DNA from: Pinus tabuliformis
Taxonomy: Eukaryota > Streptophyta > Pinopsida > Pinales > Pinaceae
Direction of reading: 5' to 3'
Assembly (NCBI GenBank): GCA_031772625.1
Contig: CM062819.1
Location: 821,539,503 to 821,603,502, forward strand
Length of the DNA stretch: 64,000 nucleotides
Shown here one piece after another: positions 1 to 12,285 of the stretch; the first letter of the stretch is position 1, and every line of letters begins with the position of its first letter. The notes under the pieces were generated by a model. It searched no databases. It was not told where the DNA came from and saw nothing but the letters and a program-made list of their open reading frames with translations. The position numbers were made by a program, and so were the translations under genes.

Positions 1-58
1 TAGATGATTTCGTCATGGGAACCTCTAGTGAACATAATTGTGCAATTACGCCCCATTG

Positions 59-442
59 TTATTTCTTTAGAAGCTTTGTCATGCTGTTAGAGCTTATTAT
101 CTTTCCCAGTTTCCCTGCGATACCCCTTAATTCAACTTCCTTTCCTTCCCAAAAAAATTTCAAGAAAAGTTCTTGAAAATTAAAAGCTATCGTACCCAAA
201 GATTGTAGCCATTGGACTCCTAGTACAACATCTGCACCACCCATTAGAATGGAAAGCATTGGACTATTCAAGACATATTCTCCCATGGATAGCTTGATAT
301 TATGGCACTTTCCAGAGCAATTTATGGTTCCTCTATTTGCAACCATTACTTGACACTTTGGTGCTGGATATAGGAAGCAATTCAATTCTTTGGCTATCTT
401 ACAATGAATAAAATTACGGGTACTACCCGAATCAATCAACAC
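59..442 (-). pseudogene. Retropepsin-like protease region of the Ty3/Gypsy fossil
   Basis: The frame opens with 'MLIDSGSTRNFI', the DSG/DTG active-site motif of retroviral-type aspartic proteases. It later has 'GADVVLGVQWLQSLG', the conserved flap and second hydrophobic motif (vLGv.WL) found in Ty3/Gypsy proteases. In the living family this enzyme cuts the Gag-Pol polyprotein. It lies downstream of gag on the same strand, as expected. The element continues beyond the window edge. Confidence 0.75.
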
Positions 443-673
443 TATTACCTTTTTCTTCTTGATATGCCTTTCTATCTTGAGAGTTTAAGGAGTGGTAATT
501 CCAATCAATTCATTACAAGATATGGTCAGATTCGTTTCTTCTTTGATTGGTTCCTAATGTATATCCTCTTCTTTTGACGTTTCTTGTTCCTTTTCTTGCT
601 CCTCTTCCCGATCTATGTAAATTAATTTCTTCTCAGCACACTTATGACCTTTAGTGTATTTTCTATCACAATT

Positions 674-1780
674 TTAACAAAGCCCTTTTGCCCTTTTTTC
701 TTCCAATTTGTGTGGTGTCAACCTTGTAGGTGGTGAAAGGCTAGGAGCAACAACACTTCCATCTTTATAGCTATGAGTGGTAGACTTCCTTGTGGCCATA
801 ATTTTGCTTTCAATTTTTCTTTCCAACCTGTATGCCTTCTCCAATGAATCAGGTTCCCAAAGGCAAACCTCATGTTGGATGTTATCATTTAAAGTCCCCA
901 TGAAGACTTCAATCCTATGTTTTTCTGGAATATCATTTACCCTTATATTCAATTTTTGGAAGTCCTCAATGTGCTCTGTCATTGAACCCTTTTGTTTGAG
1001 ATTTATCAATTGGCTAAAGAAGGCGTTGCTCTTTGTATCTTCATAATGTGCTATCATTTCCTCTATGAAAATTGACCAGGTGACGAGTGGTTTACGAGAA
1101 CAAATCCCTCTATACCATACAAATTGATTCGGTTCTAAATATAAAGATGAAATACATAGCTTTTGTGGCGGTTGCACATCATGTAAATCAAAATATTGCT
1201 CCATCTGTAGTATCCAAGTTACCGGATCCTTGCCATCAAATTTCCTCATATATATATTTGGAATATGGTGGGTCTTCAATCCAACGTTAGAGTCTATGAA
1301 ATCATGATTAACATTTCTTTTGTTCTCATCATGAGTTTCCTCTACTACCTTTTCGGCATTAGGAAGCCTTTCTTGTAGTGACTTTGTCCCACCTTCCTTC
1401 AAACCTTCCATGTCTTTCTTCAAATATTCCATGTTGCCATTCAATTTTTCTTCTATACCATTTATCTTATTGATCATATCTTCGATCACATTCTTCAAAT
1501 CATCCCTCCAATTTTTCTTACTAGGTGTTTCTATTTTCTTGATTCGAGTCATTCTTTTTCTTGCTTTTAGGAGCTCGATCTTGAATCTGTTGTATCTCTG
1601 AAATTTTGGATCTCCAAGGTCTGAAATTGTGATCTGTGGTAGCCCTCTGCGTCCTCTTTCCAACACCACCAATTTGATCAAAATTGGATTCTCCAAGAAA
1701 GAGTTATGCCCAATCTCCCAAGATGGCCTGATTATATACTTTTTCAATAGAGCGAACTTGTATGAAGTGCCATGTGTCAC
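674..1780 (-). pseudogene. Gag region of the Ty3/Gypsy fossil
   Basis: The 368-codon frame has a charged, coiled-coil-like N-terminal half. It is followed by the Ty3-type gag core: 'MRKFDGKDPVTWILQMEQYF', then a stretch with 'LYLEPNQFVWYRG' and 'FFSQLINLKQKGSMTEHIEDFQKL'-like spacing, typical of retrotransposon gag proteins. A zinc knuckle of the C-x2-C-x4-GHKC type lies just downstream (about 620-690). Gag forms the particle around the element RNA in the cytoplasm. It belongs to the fossil at 1-2464 and is not a host gene. Confidence 0.75.
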
Positions 1781-2131
1781 TGTTTCGACCTTCGGATCTG
1801 AAAATGGTATAAAGAAAACTACCGTCTATCCTCTTTCTGTAACTTCTTACGAAATTTCAATCCGATGCTCAGAGAGAAAGTTATGATGATTTTCCCAAGG
1901 TCACTTGTTTGGGATGTAATTCAGGAGCTTGCAAAAACCCTAATTTCCTTGGATCATATCTCCGAAAATATAGCGAGACAAGATCTGAAATTCGGACCTG
2001 AGATTTATCAAGATTTCGGCTCAAATGGGTTTTAATTTTAGCTTCTGAAACATCGTAGAAAAAAATTTATTGCGAAAATTCCACGATGACCTGAGCAGCG
2101 AAACCCTAGAATCCAAAGCTGTGATACCAAA

Positions 2132-2464
2132 TGTTATGAAACTAGCTCACAAAAAGATAGAAAATATAGATCAGTGACTTCAAAATCAGCCTCTTCGAGG
2201 AGGAAACCTCCTTTACATTACACAAATGAACAATTCTTGGATGATACAAATGGCAAGACCTCATTTTTATATATAGGAGCCTAAGGGGTCCCAATATAAT
2301 CAAAGCCTACATAATAATAATATTGCAGGGGCACAACAATAACAATAGTGGGCTTCTATGGGGCATAATAATATCAACATAGAGACTATATGGGCACAAT
2401 AATACAATAAGGGGTTTGCACTAATAACAATAAGGGGTTACACTAGTAGTATAGGGACCTAACA
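2132..2464 (-). repeat. 5' LTR of the Ty3/Gypsy fossil
   Basis: The 333-bp segment has perfect 5-bp terminal inverted repeats, TGTTA and TAACA. A TATA box (TATATAAA on the minus strand, near 2264-2276) lies in the expected promoter part. Just downstream in element orientation, 2 bp away, is the primer-binding site at 2118-2129 (TGGTATCACAGC on the minus strand), one base from the common initiator-Met-tRNA site TGGTATCAGAGC. Confidence 0.75.
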
Positions 2465-5400
2465 CCAAGCGTCAAATGACTAGCAACAGGTTCGAAGCAC
2501 TAGGGGGCCTCCCAGAGAACCCATAAGAACAACAGGAGACACAAAAAGAAGCCAAGCCCACAGAACACTTAGGAAAACAACCTACAAAGGACAAAGGCAA
2601 AAGACCTTTTACCCACCACTAGTGGGTGACCTCTATAGGAGAAATTTTCTCCTAGATTTATCTTCAACCGGCAACCAATAGCCCCTTGCAGCCACCAGAT
2701 AGCTTAATGTGCCACCATTCTCCACCACCTAAGCCAATCCATTATGTGCCCTCACCCATCTGTTATGATCGCATGTTTGAAGGCGGGCCTTTAAACCCCT
2801 AAGGTATGGATTTTCATTATGCAATTGGGTGTTTGTGCTTGATTTTCGTAGACACATTTGGACATGGATTAGTGGGGTATTCAGCAGAAAGAATGGGCTT
2901 GGTCTGTACTCTTGTTCCCTTGTCCCAACACAGTGGTTAATCTTGTATCCTAGTCCCATGGATCTCCTCTGTTGGCTACTAGCTTTAGGAGTGGCACTAC
3001 ATGGGAAACCCTGATTTTGGTTGTGTGGTCCCGCTCCCTAACACCATATATCTCACTCCCCTCCACACATTATAACCCCTTTTCACACTTTTCCCATCCG
3101 GGTCCACATTTGTCCATTGGGTCCACAAGGAATTAGCCTCCCCCTTCCCTTGTCCACACTTTCGGTCGGGCTTGGAACAATGACCCGGAGGTTGATGCAG
3201 CTAAAAATAAAGTTAAAAGCATAATTTGGCCACTTACAACAAGAGATATATCACAAAATGCAAAAGATGGCCGAGACATGAAAATTTAGCGCGTGGGCAA
3301 AAGCCAAACATGAGCTCTACCCCCTATCATTATGGCCATACCATGGTTCCTAGGGGCCCTAAGTGTGCCCCCTGCATCATTAAGGGACCCATGATTGTCC
3401 CAACCCTTGAGGGGCGATGAACTGCCCAACCTTAAAAGGGTAATCACCGTTTTATCATACACATCATGCTCTCATCCCCTGGAGCCCTGAGCAACTAAAA
3501 GAAAGAAAAATCAATAAAATGAAAAAGGCATATGAAGAAGGGTGGAGAGACAAAGGTCGGGGTAACTCATGTACCATGATTACTCCCTCCTACATCTATA
3601 CACCCAATGTGTGGACTACCCTCATTATAGTTACCTTTGTACCATGGCATATGACTTGGAGCTTTCCCTATTGCCCCACTTCGTTCCGCCATCATTTCAC
3701 ATGACACCTACCATTTGATGGATGTACCATGGACCTATTGCTCCCTTAGAGGTTGAAACCACCTAATAGGGTCCTTTTATTAACCTCTCTTCTTGAGCTT
3801 GGTGACACCTGTACATTCTAAAGCCCATTTGGAAGGGCATGCCACTATGAAGTGTCCACTTTTGCCCGTGATTAGCAAGCTTATTTACTCAATTGAACTA
3901 ATGATTACTTGTACTAGAAAGGGAAGAGACACATTTGATTTTATACAGGATTGCACGTGGGTCTTCATCTTGGACTTGGTCTCCCTATACAGGGTCTAAG
4001 CCCTCCAGAGGATCATAATGCACTTGCAGGGTAAGCATTGAGAGCCATTGGCCTCCATCACGGCAGAGCATTGATTGCCACACCATGGGCTTCTTCAACA
4101 CCACACATTGTTTGTTCATGCCCCAGTTATACAGAGATTATGATGTACTTGGACCATGTTGCCCAGTTAGCCACACACTTGCACTTGACACTTGGCAGTT
4201 GATCCAAGGCCCAAATGGGGTCCAATCTCATCCGGAGAGACATGGGAGGGATTATGTCATCATTCTAGCCCTTATTGATGGAGCATTGACATGTTTGATC
4301 CAGTTGGAGACCCATGACACCCTTGATTGTGCCCCATAGCCACTTGGGAGCACAACAGGATGTTTTGCTAGGAAATCAAGGGGCCACCCCCTTGATAATC
4401 ATTTGTGGAGCCCTCCTACTCACCATGGCACTTGGAGGATTCATTTTGGCCTTCCAATGGCCCTCATGATCATTATTCTATCATTTTAGCTAGCTTTGGA
4501 TGGTTTATTCTTCATTTATTGAGCTATTTGTTGGGCTTGTCACCAAAAGGGTTGTTATTTCCACATTAAAATATTATTAGGGGCTTAATTAGGCTAATTA
4601 GACCAATTCAAACTTGTGAGAGGCTCATATAAATTAAAGAGACCTCATTTGTATTTGAACATCACAATTTGGATTTTTGACCTCTCTATTAGAGAATTTC
4701 TGTCTGTACTTTGTAGAGTGATTTGGATGATTAAATGCATTTTGATGTATGGAAAATTTTCACTATCTCTCTTGGAGCTTCTTGTTGGAAAGATTGTGGA
4801 TGGATATATTATTCTGTCTTATAAGTTCAATAATATGCTATATTTATGTTTTAATGGATGTCTAATGCATGGAATTATTTTCTTATGGTGAAATAATGTG
4901 CCCTAATTAATGCAAATTAGTGGAATCATTGAAACTATTGGAGATTTTTGCATGTGTTACTCATTAGACAAAGAATGAATGAATGTTCCTAAGGGATAAT
5001 TTGGATTTGCATCCTTGAAACTCCATAATAATTGCCATTGAAGTGTAAAATTCTAAAGTTGTCGTGTAGCTGCATCCATAGATAGTGCAATTGCTTCTTT
5101 AGGCCTCCTTAAAGAGCGAAGTTTGCCAAATCGAGATCATTTTGACTCCAATCCTCCCAATTGTTAGGCACTGGTCCTAGATCCTTGGTGATCACATTAA
5201 CTCAACGAAATATCATTCTTTCACCTCTTTTCTTCCTCTTTTCTTCGTCCGTAAGGATAAGGAGATTTTCTAGGGCTTGGTGCGAAATTTTAAGGTGGAG
5301 GAATTTTGGGATTCCATCTAGAAAAATTTCTTCATTTGTGTCTCCTCTAGGTGTCCTCCAGTTTTAAACGAATTCCAACAGTGGAATTTCAAATAAATCG

Positions 5401-6029
5401 ATGCCCTAGCTATCACACCATGTGGGAACCCTTGAAGTTGCTTTTGACTTGGGGATTTCTTGAAGGTTTGCACTTTGTAGTTCATCATTCAAAATATTTT
5501 CTCTTAACTATAGTTGACCATTGGATGAGCCTTTACCTCGGTGTATCTATCAACCCTAGGCCTCTTATAATATTTCTCTCAAGGGGGTTTTCATAGAAAG
5601 TCATCCTAGCTTCTCCCAAAGCTCACACCTTGATTGAATCTTTCCTTGCCTCACTTTGAACACTAGTATAGACATATTAATCACAAGTGAGGAAAATTGG
5701 AAGTCTTGATCTTAGGCACCCATCATTATCAAACATTCCTAAGCCCGAGGTCTAGTCATCCTTCATAGGTCTTTCTTAGAGGTCCTTTCAGCTTCTCGTG
5801 AAGAATTTTAACCATTAATTGAGCCTCTCCTTGAATGGGCCTTGGAAATCATTTTACATATCATCATTGATCCTATCGTCTTAAGTGATTTCCTCCATAC
5901 TGGGACTCCTCCAGTTGGCGAAAATCCGAGAAGAGAAGGGGACATAGGCTGCGGTGACATTGGGCCTTTGTCCAAAATTGTTGTTGTGCCCTCTAGTTTT
6001 AGCCTATTAACTAGGCCTGTTAGTTTGTG
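2465..6029. other. Unassigned intergenic sequence
   Basis: About 3.6 kb between the Gypsy LTR and LINE-1. The open frames are short (under 92 codons), overlap on both strands and show no family motif. The base composition is less AT-rich than the spacer at 31-39 kb and the text reads like decayed repeat sequence, but I could not assign a family. No tRNA, SINE or terminal repeat was recognised. Confidence 0.4.
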
Positions 6030-6390
6030 CAGCACAAAGACCCATTGAGCCTGAAGCCTCCAATCAAGGGAACACCCAAAATCAAGAAGAGGATGCCCCC
6101 ATGACTGAAAAAGAGGACTTCACAGATCTGGGAGGGTTAGATTTGATAGCCCTAGAGGATGCATGCCAACAAAATGCCACAAGCACCATTCCAGACAAGC
6201 AAATCCACCTAGTCGCCGCTCTTCGAAAGCCAAAGCCAAAATGTAGCTAGGAGTCCAAACTATCACTATAAAGGATGAAAATAAAAGAAGCAAAGAGTTC
6301 AAGAAAAGAGGTTGAAAGTCTACTCTTCAGCGACTGGACACCCTAGGTCGAAATCCAGTTGAATCAAGGCAATACAAGTAGATCTCAGAG
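6030..6390 (+). pseudogene. LINE-1 ORF1 C-terminal remnant
   Basis: A plus-strand frame reads an acidic tail including 'EEDAPMTEKEDFTDLGG' and 'IHLVAALRKPKPK', directly ahead of the endonuclease start. It resembles the charged C-terminal tail of plant L1 ORF1. No DUF4283 domain or zinc knuckle was found upstream, so only the tail is supported. An in-frame stop follows 'RKPKPKCS'. Confidence 0.45.
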
Positions 6391-6399
6391 ATCTACTCC

Positions 6400-7428
6400 T
6401 CTCACACCAGGGTTTCTCCTGGAACCTACGGGGTCTTAATAGCCCCTCCAAGCAACCCATTCTTTGTAGGAAGATCTAACAGGGTCTCACGACAATCTTG
6501 CTAATTCAGGAAACTAAGTGCTCCAACACAGATTTTGTATCCTTAACGGCCAAAATATGGAAAACGGCACACAACATAGGAGTGGACGCAGAGGGAGCCT
6601 TTGGGAGCTTAGGCATATCCTAGAACCCATCACAAATAGTATGGAACCCCTTTCCCTCAACCCTGCTATTCTTACTGCTTCCTTTCACTTGTTACATACA
6701 GACATACATGACTTTCTCTCCAATGTCTATGGCCCCCCAAGCCCCCTCCAATAAACAAGATATGCTACATCAGCGTCTCTCCCTGAAGGACCATCTAGAT
6801 CCATCCAAATGGATCCTAGGCGGTGACTTCAGTATCATCACCTCTTTGAAGGAAAGAAAAAAGGAGGCAGAAGATAGTTAGAACAAGAATAAGAAGATCT
6901 AAGAACCTTCATAGACGAGGCAATCTCGGTGGACATGAAAACAATCAACGGCCTCTTAACATGGAACAACAAAAGAGGTGGTTTTGCTCAAATCTCGTCA
7001 CGCTTAGATCACTTTATGGTGTCCGAGCCTCTCCTCACCACCAGGCAAGAATTTTCGGCAAAGATCCTCCCTTCCTCTGGATCAGACCACTGGCATATTT
7101 CTCTATCATGGAGAACTTTTGGCAAGCCCTTAAAGTGCCCCTTTCAGTTTGAACAATTTTGGCTCTCAGATGCTAACCTCATCCTCAATATTGAAAGCTA
7201 GTGGAAAGGAATGGACCACTTCAAAGGCTCCAAGATGTACATCTTTCAACAAAAGCTCAAATAGATCAAGATTCTACTAAAAAATGGAACAAAGAAGAGT
7301 TCGACAATATCTTTCAAGAGAAAGAAACCCTCAAGAGAGCCATGTCCACTCTCCAATAGGAAATCATTTTGAATGGCCACATCGAGGAAACCGATGCCAA
7401 AGAGGAAGACCTATCCAAACAACTAGAG
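6400..7428 (+). pseudogene. LINE-1 ORF2 endonuclease domain
   Basis: The APE-type (exonuclease-endonuclease-phosphatase) domain starts with 'FSWNLRGLNSPSKQPIL', the family's N-terminal W-N-x-RG motif. 'IQETKC' (catalytic Glu), 'WILGGDFSIITSLKERK' (GDFN-like Asp-Asn site) and 'LTWNNKRGG' follow. The domain ends with 'ILPSSGSDHWHISLSW', the SDH motif with catalytic Asp and His. In L1 elements this enzyme nicks the target DNA to prime reverse transcription. Here it has in-frame stops, for example after 'CRKI' and near 6880-6910. It is cut at 7428 by the Copia element, and the sequence resumes at 16784 in the same frame. Confidence 0.8.
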
Positions 7429-8560
7429 TATTAAAATTGGAAAGTAGGTCCAAATTACACTTTAGACAACTCAAATGATGGAGATGATGATTGCAGTGAA
7501 TTCCTCTTTTCGATAGGACCAAAATCGACCTAAATATCATCAAATTTGGACAAGGGAAAGTATATTTTTGAATTATGAGCCCACATGTGCATATTCGATC
7601 AGGTCGACCCTAAAGCAAATTGGACACGTTTGGAAGGCTATAAATACAAGTGACCTCAACCTCATTTGGACATCATCATGAGACATTCTTCCATTCTCTT
7701 TCTTGTTTTTGGCTCGCACGGGTATAAGGCGAATCTGCGAAGGAATTGGTTCGCTCGAAGATGAAATTGCAGGGTCTGAAGCTCGCATCTCTATTTTAGG
7801 GTTTTGGGCCTCAGTCACAGGCATGACACAGGAAGAACTCGACCATAGTCGCTCGCTAACCGGCTCATCAATGCGACCAAAGCATTTCAATCGCACGCAC
7901 AACTCGTCCTCCATGTGACTGGCATCTAGGGTTTCAGAATCACAGTCGCAGGCTCTACAAACATTGAATTTGACCATAATCAATGGCTTTCAGGCTTAAG
8001 GGAGCGACTGGACCTTTCCAATCACACGCATGACTCCTCCATGCGACCGGGACCTAAATGTTGGTTTTTCAATTATCCGAAGTTTTGACTCGTTGACAGC
8101 GGTGTTCAACAGTTGACTGCAGATAGTGACAGTTCATTACAGTCTTCTAAATCAGGGTTTTGAGTATTGGCATGGTTGGGTCCATCTCATGGATAATTGT
8201 TTAGTTGCTTTTTGCTAGATAGTTGTATGGATGAAGATATTTATCATTGTACTCTCTTTTGTTGAATCATTCAATGACAATTTAATAAGAAGAAGAATTT
8301 GAAAGGGTTTTCCCCATAGTGGGTTTTGCCCTGGTCTTCGACCAATCCTGGTGTCTCTATGTGTGAATGTTTTTCTTCTATTGTTCCTTTATGTTCTGTT
8401 GCATTGATGATGATATTGTTCTTTCTACATAGTTGCATATGTTGTTGAATAATGATGTAAACCTGAATAATGTTATGATGGTATGGGGTGAATCTAATGT
8501 GTAAATGAAGAAATGCAATTATCAAAGAAAAGAACAATATAGCCCTAAGAAAAATTAACA
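7429..8560 (+). repeat. 5' LTR of Copia C1
   Basis: Aligns end to end with 15647-16778. It contains a TATA-like 'ctataaatac' near 7640 and a downstream stretch rich in TCGC/GCGAC words. Its first dinucleotide is decayed relative to the right copy. It ends at ...AAAATTAACA immediately before the primer-binding site. Confidence 0.9.
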
Positions 8561-11230
8561 TGGTATCAGAGTTGGGCTAAAGAAAAGTCATTGAAGATCA
8601 CCCCTATGATGACACCATTGATGGAAGCAGGAGAGGATGGTGGAGACCTAAAAGAATACTAGGGTTTGAAGGTAATCCTAGGCAATTTGGCTATTAGGGT
8701 TTGACAGATATTATGAAGTTAGGGTTTGATCGAAATCATAGTTTATGATTTGAGATATGGAATCTAGAAACACTAGCATGGTCAATGTGAAGATGCTCAA
8801 GCACTTGTGTCGGATTTGATGAAGTCATAGATGGGATAGTTTCTATTAGGCATGGCTGATGATGAAGTTGATGCATATATATTGAAGACAACAAGTGGAC
8901 TATGAATAGTGATGGTTCAAGAGGGAGATGATCACCTCTTATTGAAGATAAGTATTTCTTGATTTATGATGCTCCTTTATGTCTTTACTTTTGTTTAGAC
9001 TTATAGATCTGATTATTGTTTTGATTATTACCTATACTTCCTGCATGTATATTTGAGTATTTGATGCTTCTAACCTCTTGATGAGTTGTGATAAGTGGAT
9101 CCTTCTTGAGGATCATGGCTAATGCAGGAAGAGAGGAGCTAGTAAAGGTAACAAAGTGCTACAAGCTGCCTATGCAAAATAAGAAGGTGCACAGGTATTT
9201 GAATACTACAAGGTATGCATGGTATATTGTTTCAATGTTATGTTTCAGCTGTAATATTGGATGGCAAGGTAAGTCCTAAGGTATGATGAGTATATCACCT
9301 TCACAAATGGCTCATGTATGATGAAATGATGCTCTTGGTAGTGAACAAGTATCTTACCTTTTAGACATAATGAACTTCTTGATTCTATTTAATATTGATC
9401 TATGATATATTGGTATACTTGATGGAGGCTAGCACCTTGATTCTAATAGATAGTAACTTGATATTATTAATAATGTTTGTGATAAGCATGGTAGCCATGA
9501 TGATAGAAGTGTAACAATGAGATTGATATTCAAGATCTTTTGTTGACCGTGGTTATGTTTTGATGTGTTTAGTAATTATGGCATATGGAAAAATTGAATG
9601 CCCTGACTTGATGGATTGAGTTATGTGACAAAGAAGTAATGTTGTGATCATGATTCTTGAAGTATACTCCTATTAGCTATTTGACACTAACCCTTGATGA
9701 AAAGATGCTAACATATATGACCATGATGAATATGTGATATAGTCTGACTTTATGATCTAACAGATCTGCTAATGCATGACAGTATTATAGATAGGTTGAT
9801 GCCTTGAATGAAAATGATTGTAGCCTCAGTCGCACGGAAGTAAGCTCAAGGGTGCGATTGTAGCCTCCTAACCGCATGGAGGAAGGCCTATGGGTGCAAT
9901 TATGCCTGCAGGTCACAAAAGTGAAGCTTTATGCATAAGATCAGAAGTATAGATGAACGATGTCAGTCCTACAGACATGAGCAGACAACATAAAATTCTA
10001 TGAGCAAGAAACTTTAAATGTTTGACTTATTATAATGTGAATATGTTGACTAAACTTGTGTTTGCAGGTGACCGGGATATGCATATAAATATGTCATTGT
10101 GATTTAACATTTGAGGCTTGTGTATGACAGTGTTTGATAACAGTTGCAAGGGTTTGACTAGATTTGGCTGATTGATATAGATAAGCAACCACGTCACAGG
10201 ACACGACCTCCAAGGTCCCATGTCCCGTATTTAACGTGTCGGACACGAAAACGGCCCTAAAACGTGTCAAAAACGTTTTTTATCGTGTCCTATAAAACGT
10301 AAAACATATTCAGGCATTTTAGTGGTGTCCTACTCCTGGAAAGTGAGTATTCGGTGTCTAGAATACATTTCCCTAACGTTTTTTCTCTAGTTGAATATGT
10401 ACCCCACGAAATCACTAGTTTAAAGCCCACGCAATTATTTTTTCGGGGTTTTCTTCCTATTTTCCTCTGTCGTTTTCCTCGGTCATCGCTCTCCTTTGCT
10501 GTATATTCGTCGTGTGGAGCCGAGTGTGGACTGAGTCATCTCCGTGGACTCGTGGAGTTGTTTGGTCGCAGCGTGTGTGAGGTTTGGCAACTTGGCAGGC
10601 TGCAGCGTTTAGGTAAACTGTGGTTCGTCGCTGTATATTCATCGTGACGTGTTTTCTTACAGAAATTGTGTTAGTTGCTTTAGAAGCGATGCTGGCTCTC
10701 ACGCAGGTTTTCTTTTAGGTAGCTTGATATCACTCTAGATGGTTCAGTTATTTCTCTATCTTTTTGGTGAATGTGAATGATTATTATTTCTAATGGATTG
10801 AATGTGCTATCACTAAAAGACATTTAAGCCTTAAAGAAATGCGCTTCAAAAACTTGTGTCAGTCTATCAGACTGTTCTTCGAGATGGGCAATTCATAAAT
10901 GTGGTCTATAATTATAACTCTGTAATTGCTCGGTCGTAAAACAAAAATACATCTTAGAATGGACAGAAGAAGAATTCTTTCCTAATGCTTGCATCGTGTA
11001 TACGTGTGAATTCAAGTAGTTGCCCATCTTGTCATCTTTTAAGATCTGGGAACTTCTATGGTAATTTTATTTTGCGAGTAATGTATGATTATAATATCAT
11101 AAAATGCAAGCTTCTTGACTTTCTCACCTATAATTCGAGTAAAGCAAATTTCTACTTGTGTACTCACCTGTTATGTTTCCGATTCAACCGTGTTTAGAGG
11201 CATGTTTCTGACTATATTTTGAATCTCTTT

Positions 11231-12285
11231 TGTTAAAATTGGCAACCAGGGCAAAACTTCATGTGGGTCATCTTATTCATGGCTAATAATATTTTTATTA
11301 GATTCCTCTCGTCGAGAGGTGTAGGATTGATATAAAGATCATCCAATTCCGATAAGTATTCATGGAGATATGAATTTATTTTGATTATGGAATTATTATC
11401 AAGCCAACCTACAACTCATGTAGGCTCAGAAGCCCAACAGTCGCATCTATTCACCCACCAACGTTGTGTATAAATATAAGAGGACTTTTCCTCAATTGGA
11501 CTCACTCACCTCATCACATCTCTCTCTCTCTCTACTGCGCAGATATGAGTCTCTTCTCTACTGCGCTGAAATGGGTCTCTCTCTCTCACACATGTGAAGT
11601 CGGAAACTGATGAAATTGTAGCTGCAACTGCAGAAGTAAAGATTGACTTGCGTGGCCTAGAAGATCTCCTCTTTGGAACTGCGTTGTAGGTTCATCTGAA
11701 CCTCCTTTGAAAGCCGCAACTTTTGGTGGTGGAATGAAGTCAATCCGACGAACGGTTTGCAAGATATCGACTGCCCTAGTTTGAAGCCGGAAACTGCTGA
11801 AACTGAAGCTGCAACTGCAGAAGTAAAGATTGACTTGCGTGGCCTAGAAGATCTCCTCATCTGAACTGCGCTGTAGGTTCATCTGAATCTCCTCTGGAAG
11901 CCGAAACGTTTGGTGGTGGAATGAAGTCAATCCGACTGTCGGTTTGTGAGATATGGTCTGCCCTAGTTTGATAATGAAGCCGCTAATGCTGATGCTACTG
12001 ATCTAGGGTTTGCTACTGCTGATATGAATCAGATTTATTGTACTATTTCTCTCTGCTAAATTATTGAAGATAAAAGAAGATTTGATCAAAGGGTTTCCCC
12101 ACACATTGTGGGGTTTGTCCCTGGCTAGCCGCCACATCTTGTGTCTCTTGTCTTGGCTTGTTTTCTGTCGATCGTTTAATGTTCTATCTGCACTTTACTT
12201 TATGTACATGTGATTGCTAATCGGTGGAATATAATAAGAAAAAGAAGTAAACTGTTATAAGCATAGAACATACCATAACTTAACA
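11231..12285 (+). repeat. Solo LTR (Copia family related to C1) inside the DNA transposon
   Basis: The 1055-bp LTR begins TGTTAAAATTGGCAAC, the same first 16 bases as the C1 right LTR, and ends ...CTTAACA. It is flanked by perfect 5-bp target copies TCTTT at 11226-11230 and 12286-12290. A TATA-like 'gtataaatataag' lies near 11473. No internal region is attached, so this is a solo LTR left by LTR-LTR recombination. It carries an internal tandem duplication of about 187 bp (11596-11782 and 11783-11970). Confidence 0.9.
11596..11970 (+). repeat. 187-bp tandem duplication inside the solo LTR
   Basis: Two head-to-tail copies start at 'gaagt/ccggaaactg' (11596 and 11783) and end at 'ctgccctagttt'. 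They differ at a moderate number of sites, so the duplication is old. Confidence 0.85.

Larger units (their letters stand above)
1..2464 (-). mobile_element. Ty3/Gypsy LTR retrotransposon, partial (5' half)
   Basis: This is a fossil element read on the minus strand. It has a 5' LTR at 2132-2464, a primer-binding site at 2118-2129, a gag region, a zinc knuckle near 620-690 and a retropepsin-like region. It runs off the left edge of the window, so the rest of pol and the second LTR are not seen. The order LTR, primer site, gag, protease, and a single-domain gag ending in a Ty3-type knuckle, fit Ty3/Gypsy. The element is broken, with at least a few breaks in the part visible. Age cannot be judged without the second LTR. 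Confidence 0.8.

Noticed and set aside
8271-8561. Repeated 96-codon minus-strand frame (8271-8561 and 16489-16779)
   Set aside because: It is the antisense of the end of the two C1 LTRs, not a duplicated gene.
11520-11545. (CT)n run as a separate microsatellite locus
   Set aside because: It is a short TC-rich part of the solo LTR leader, not an independent repeat locus.
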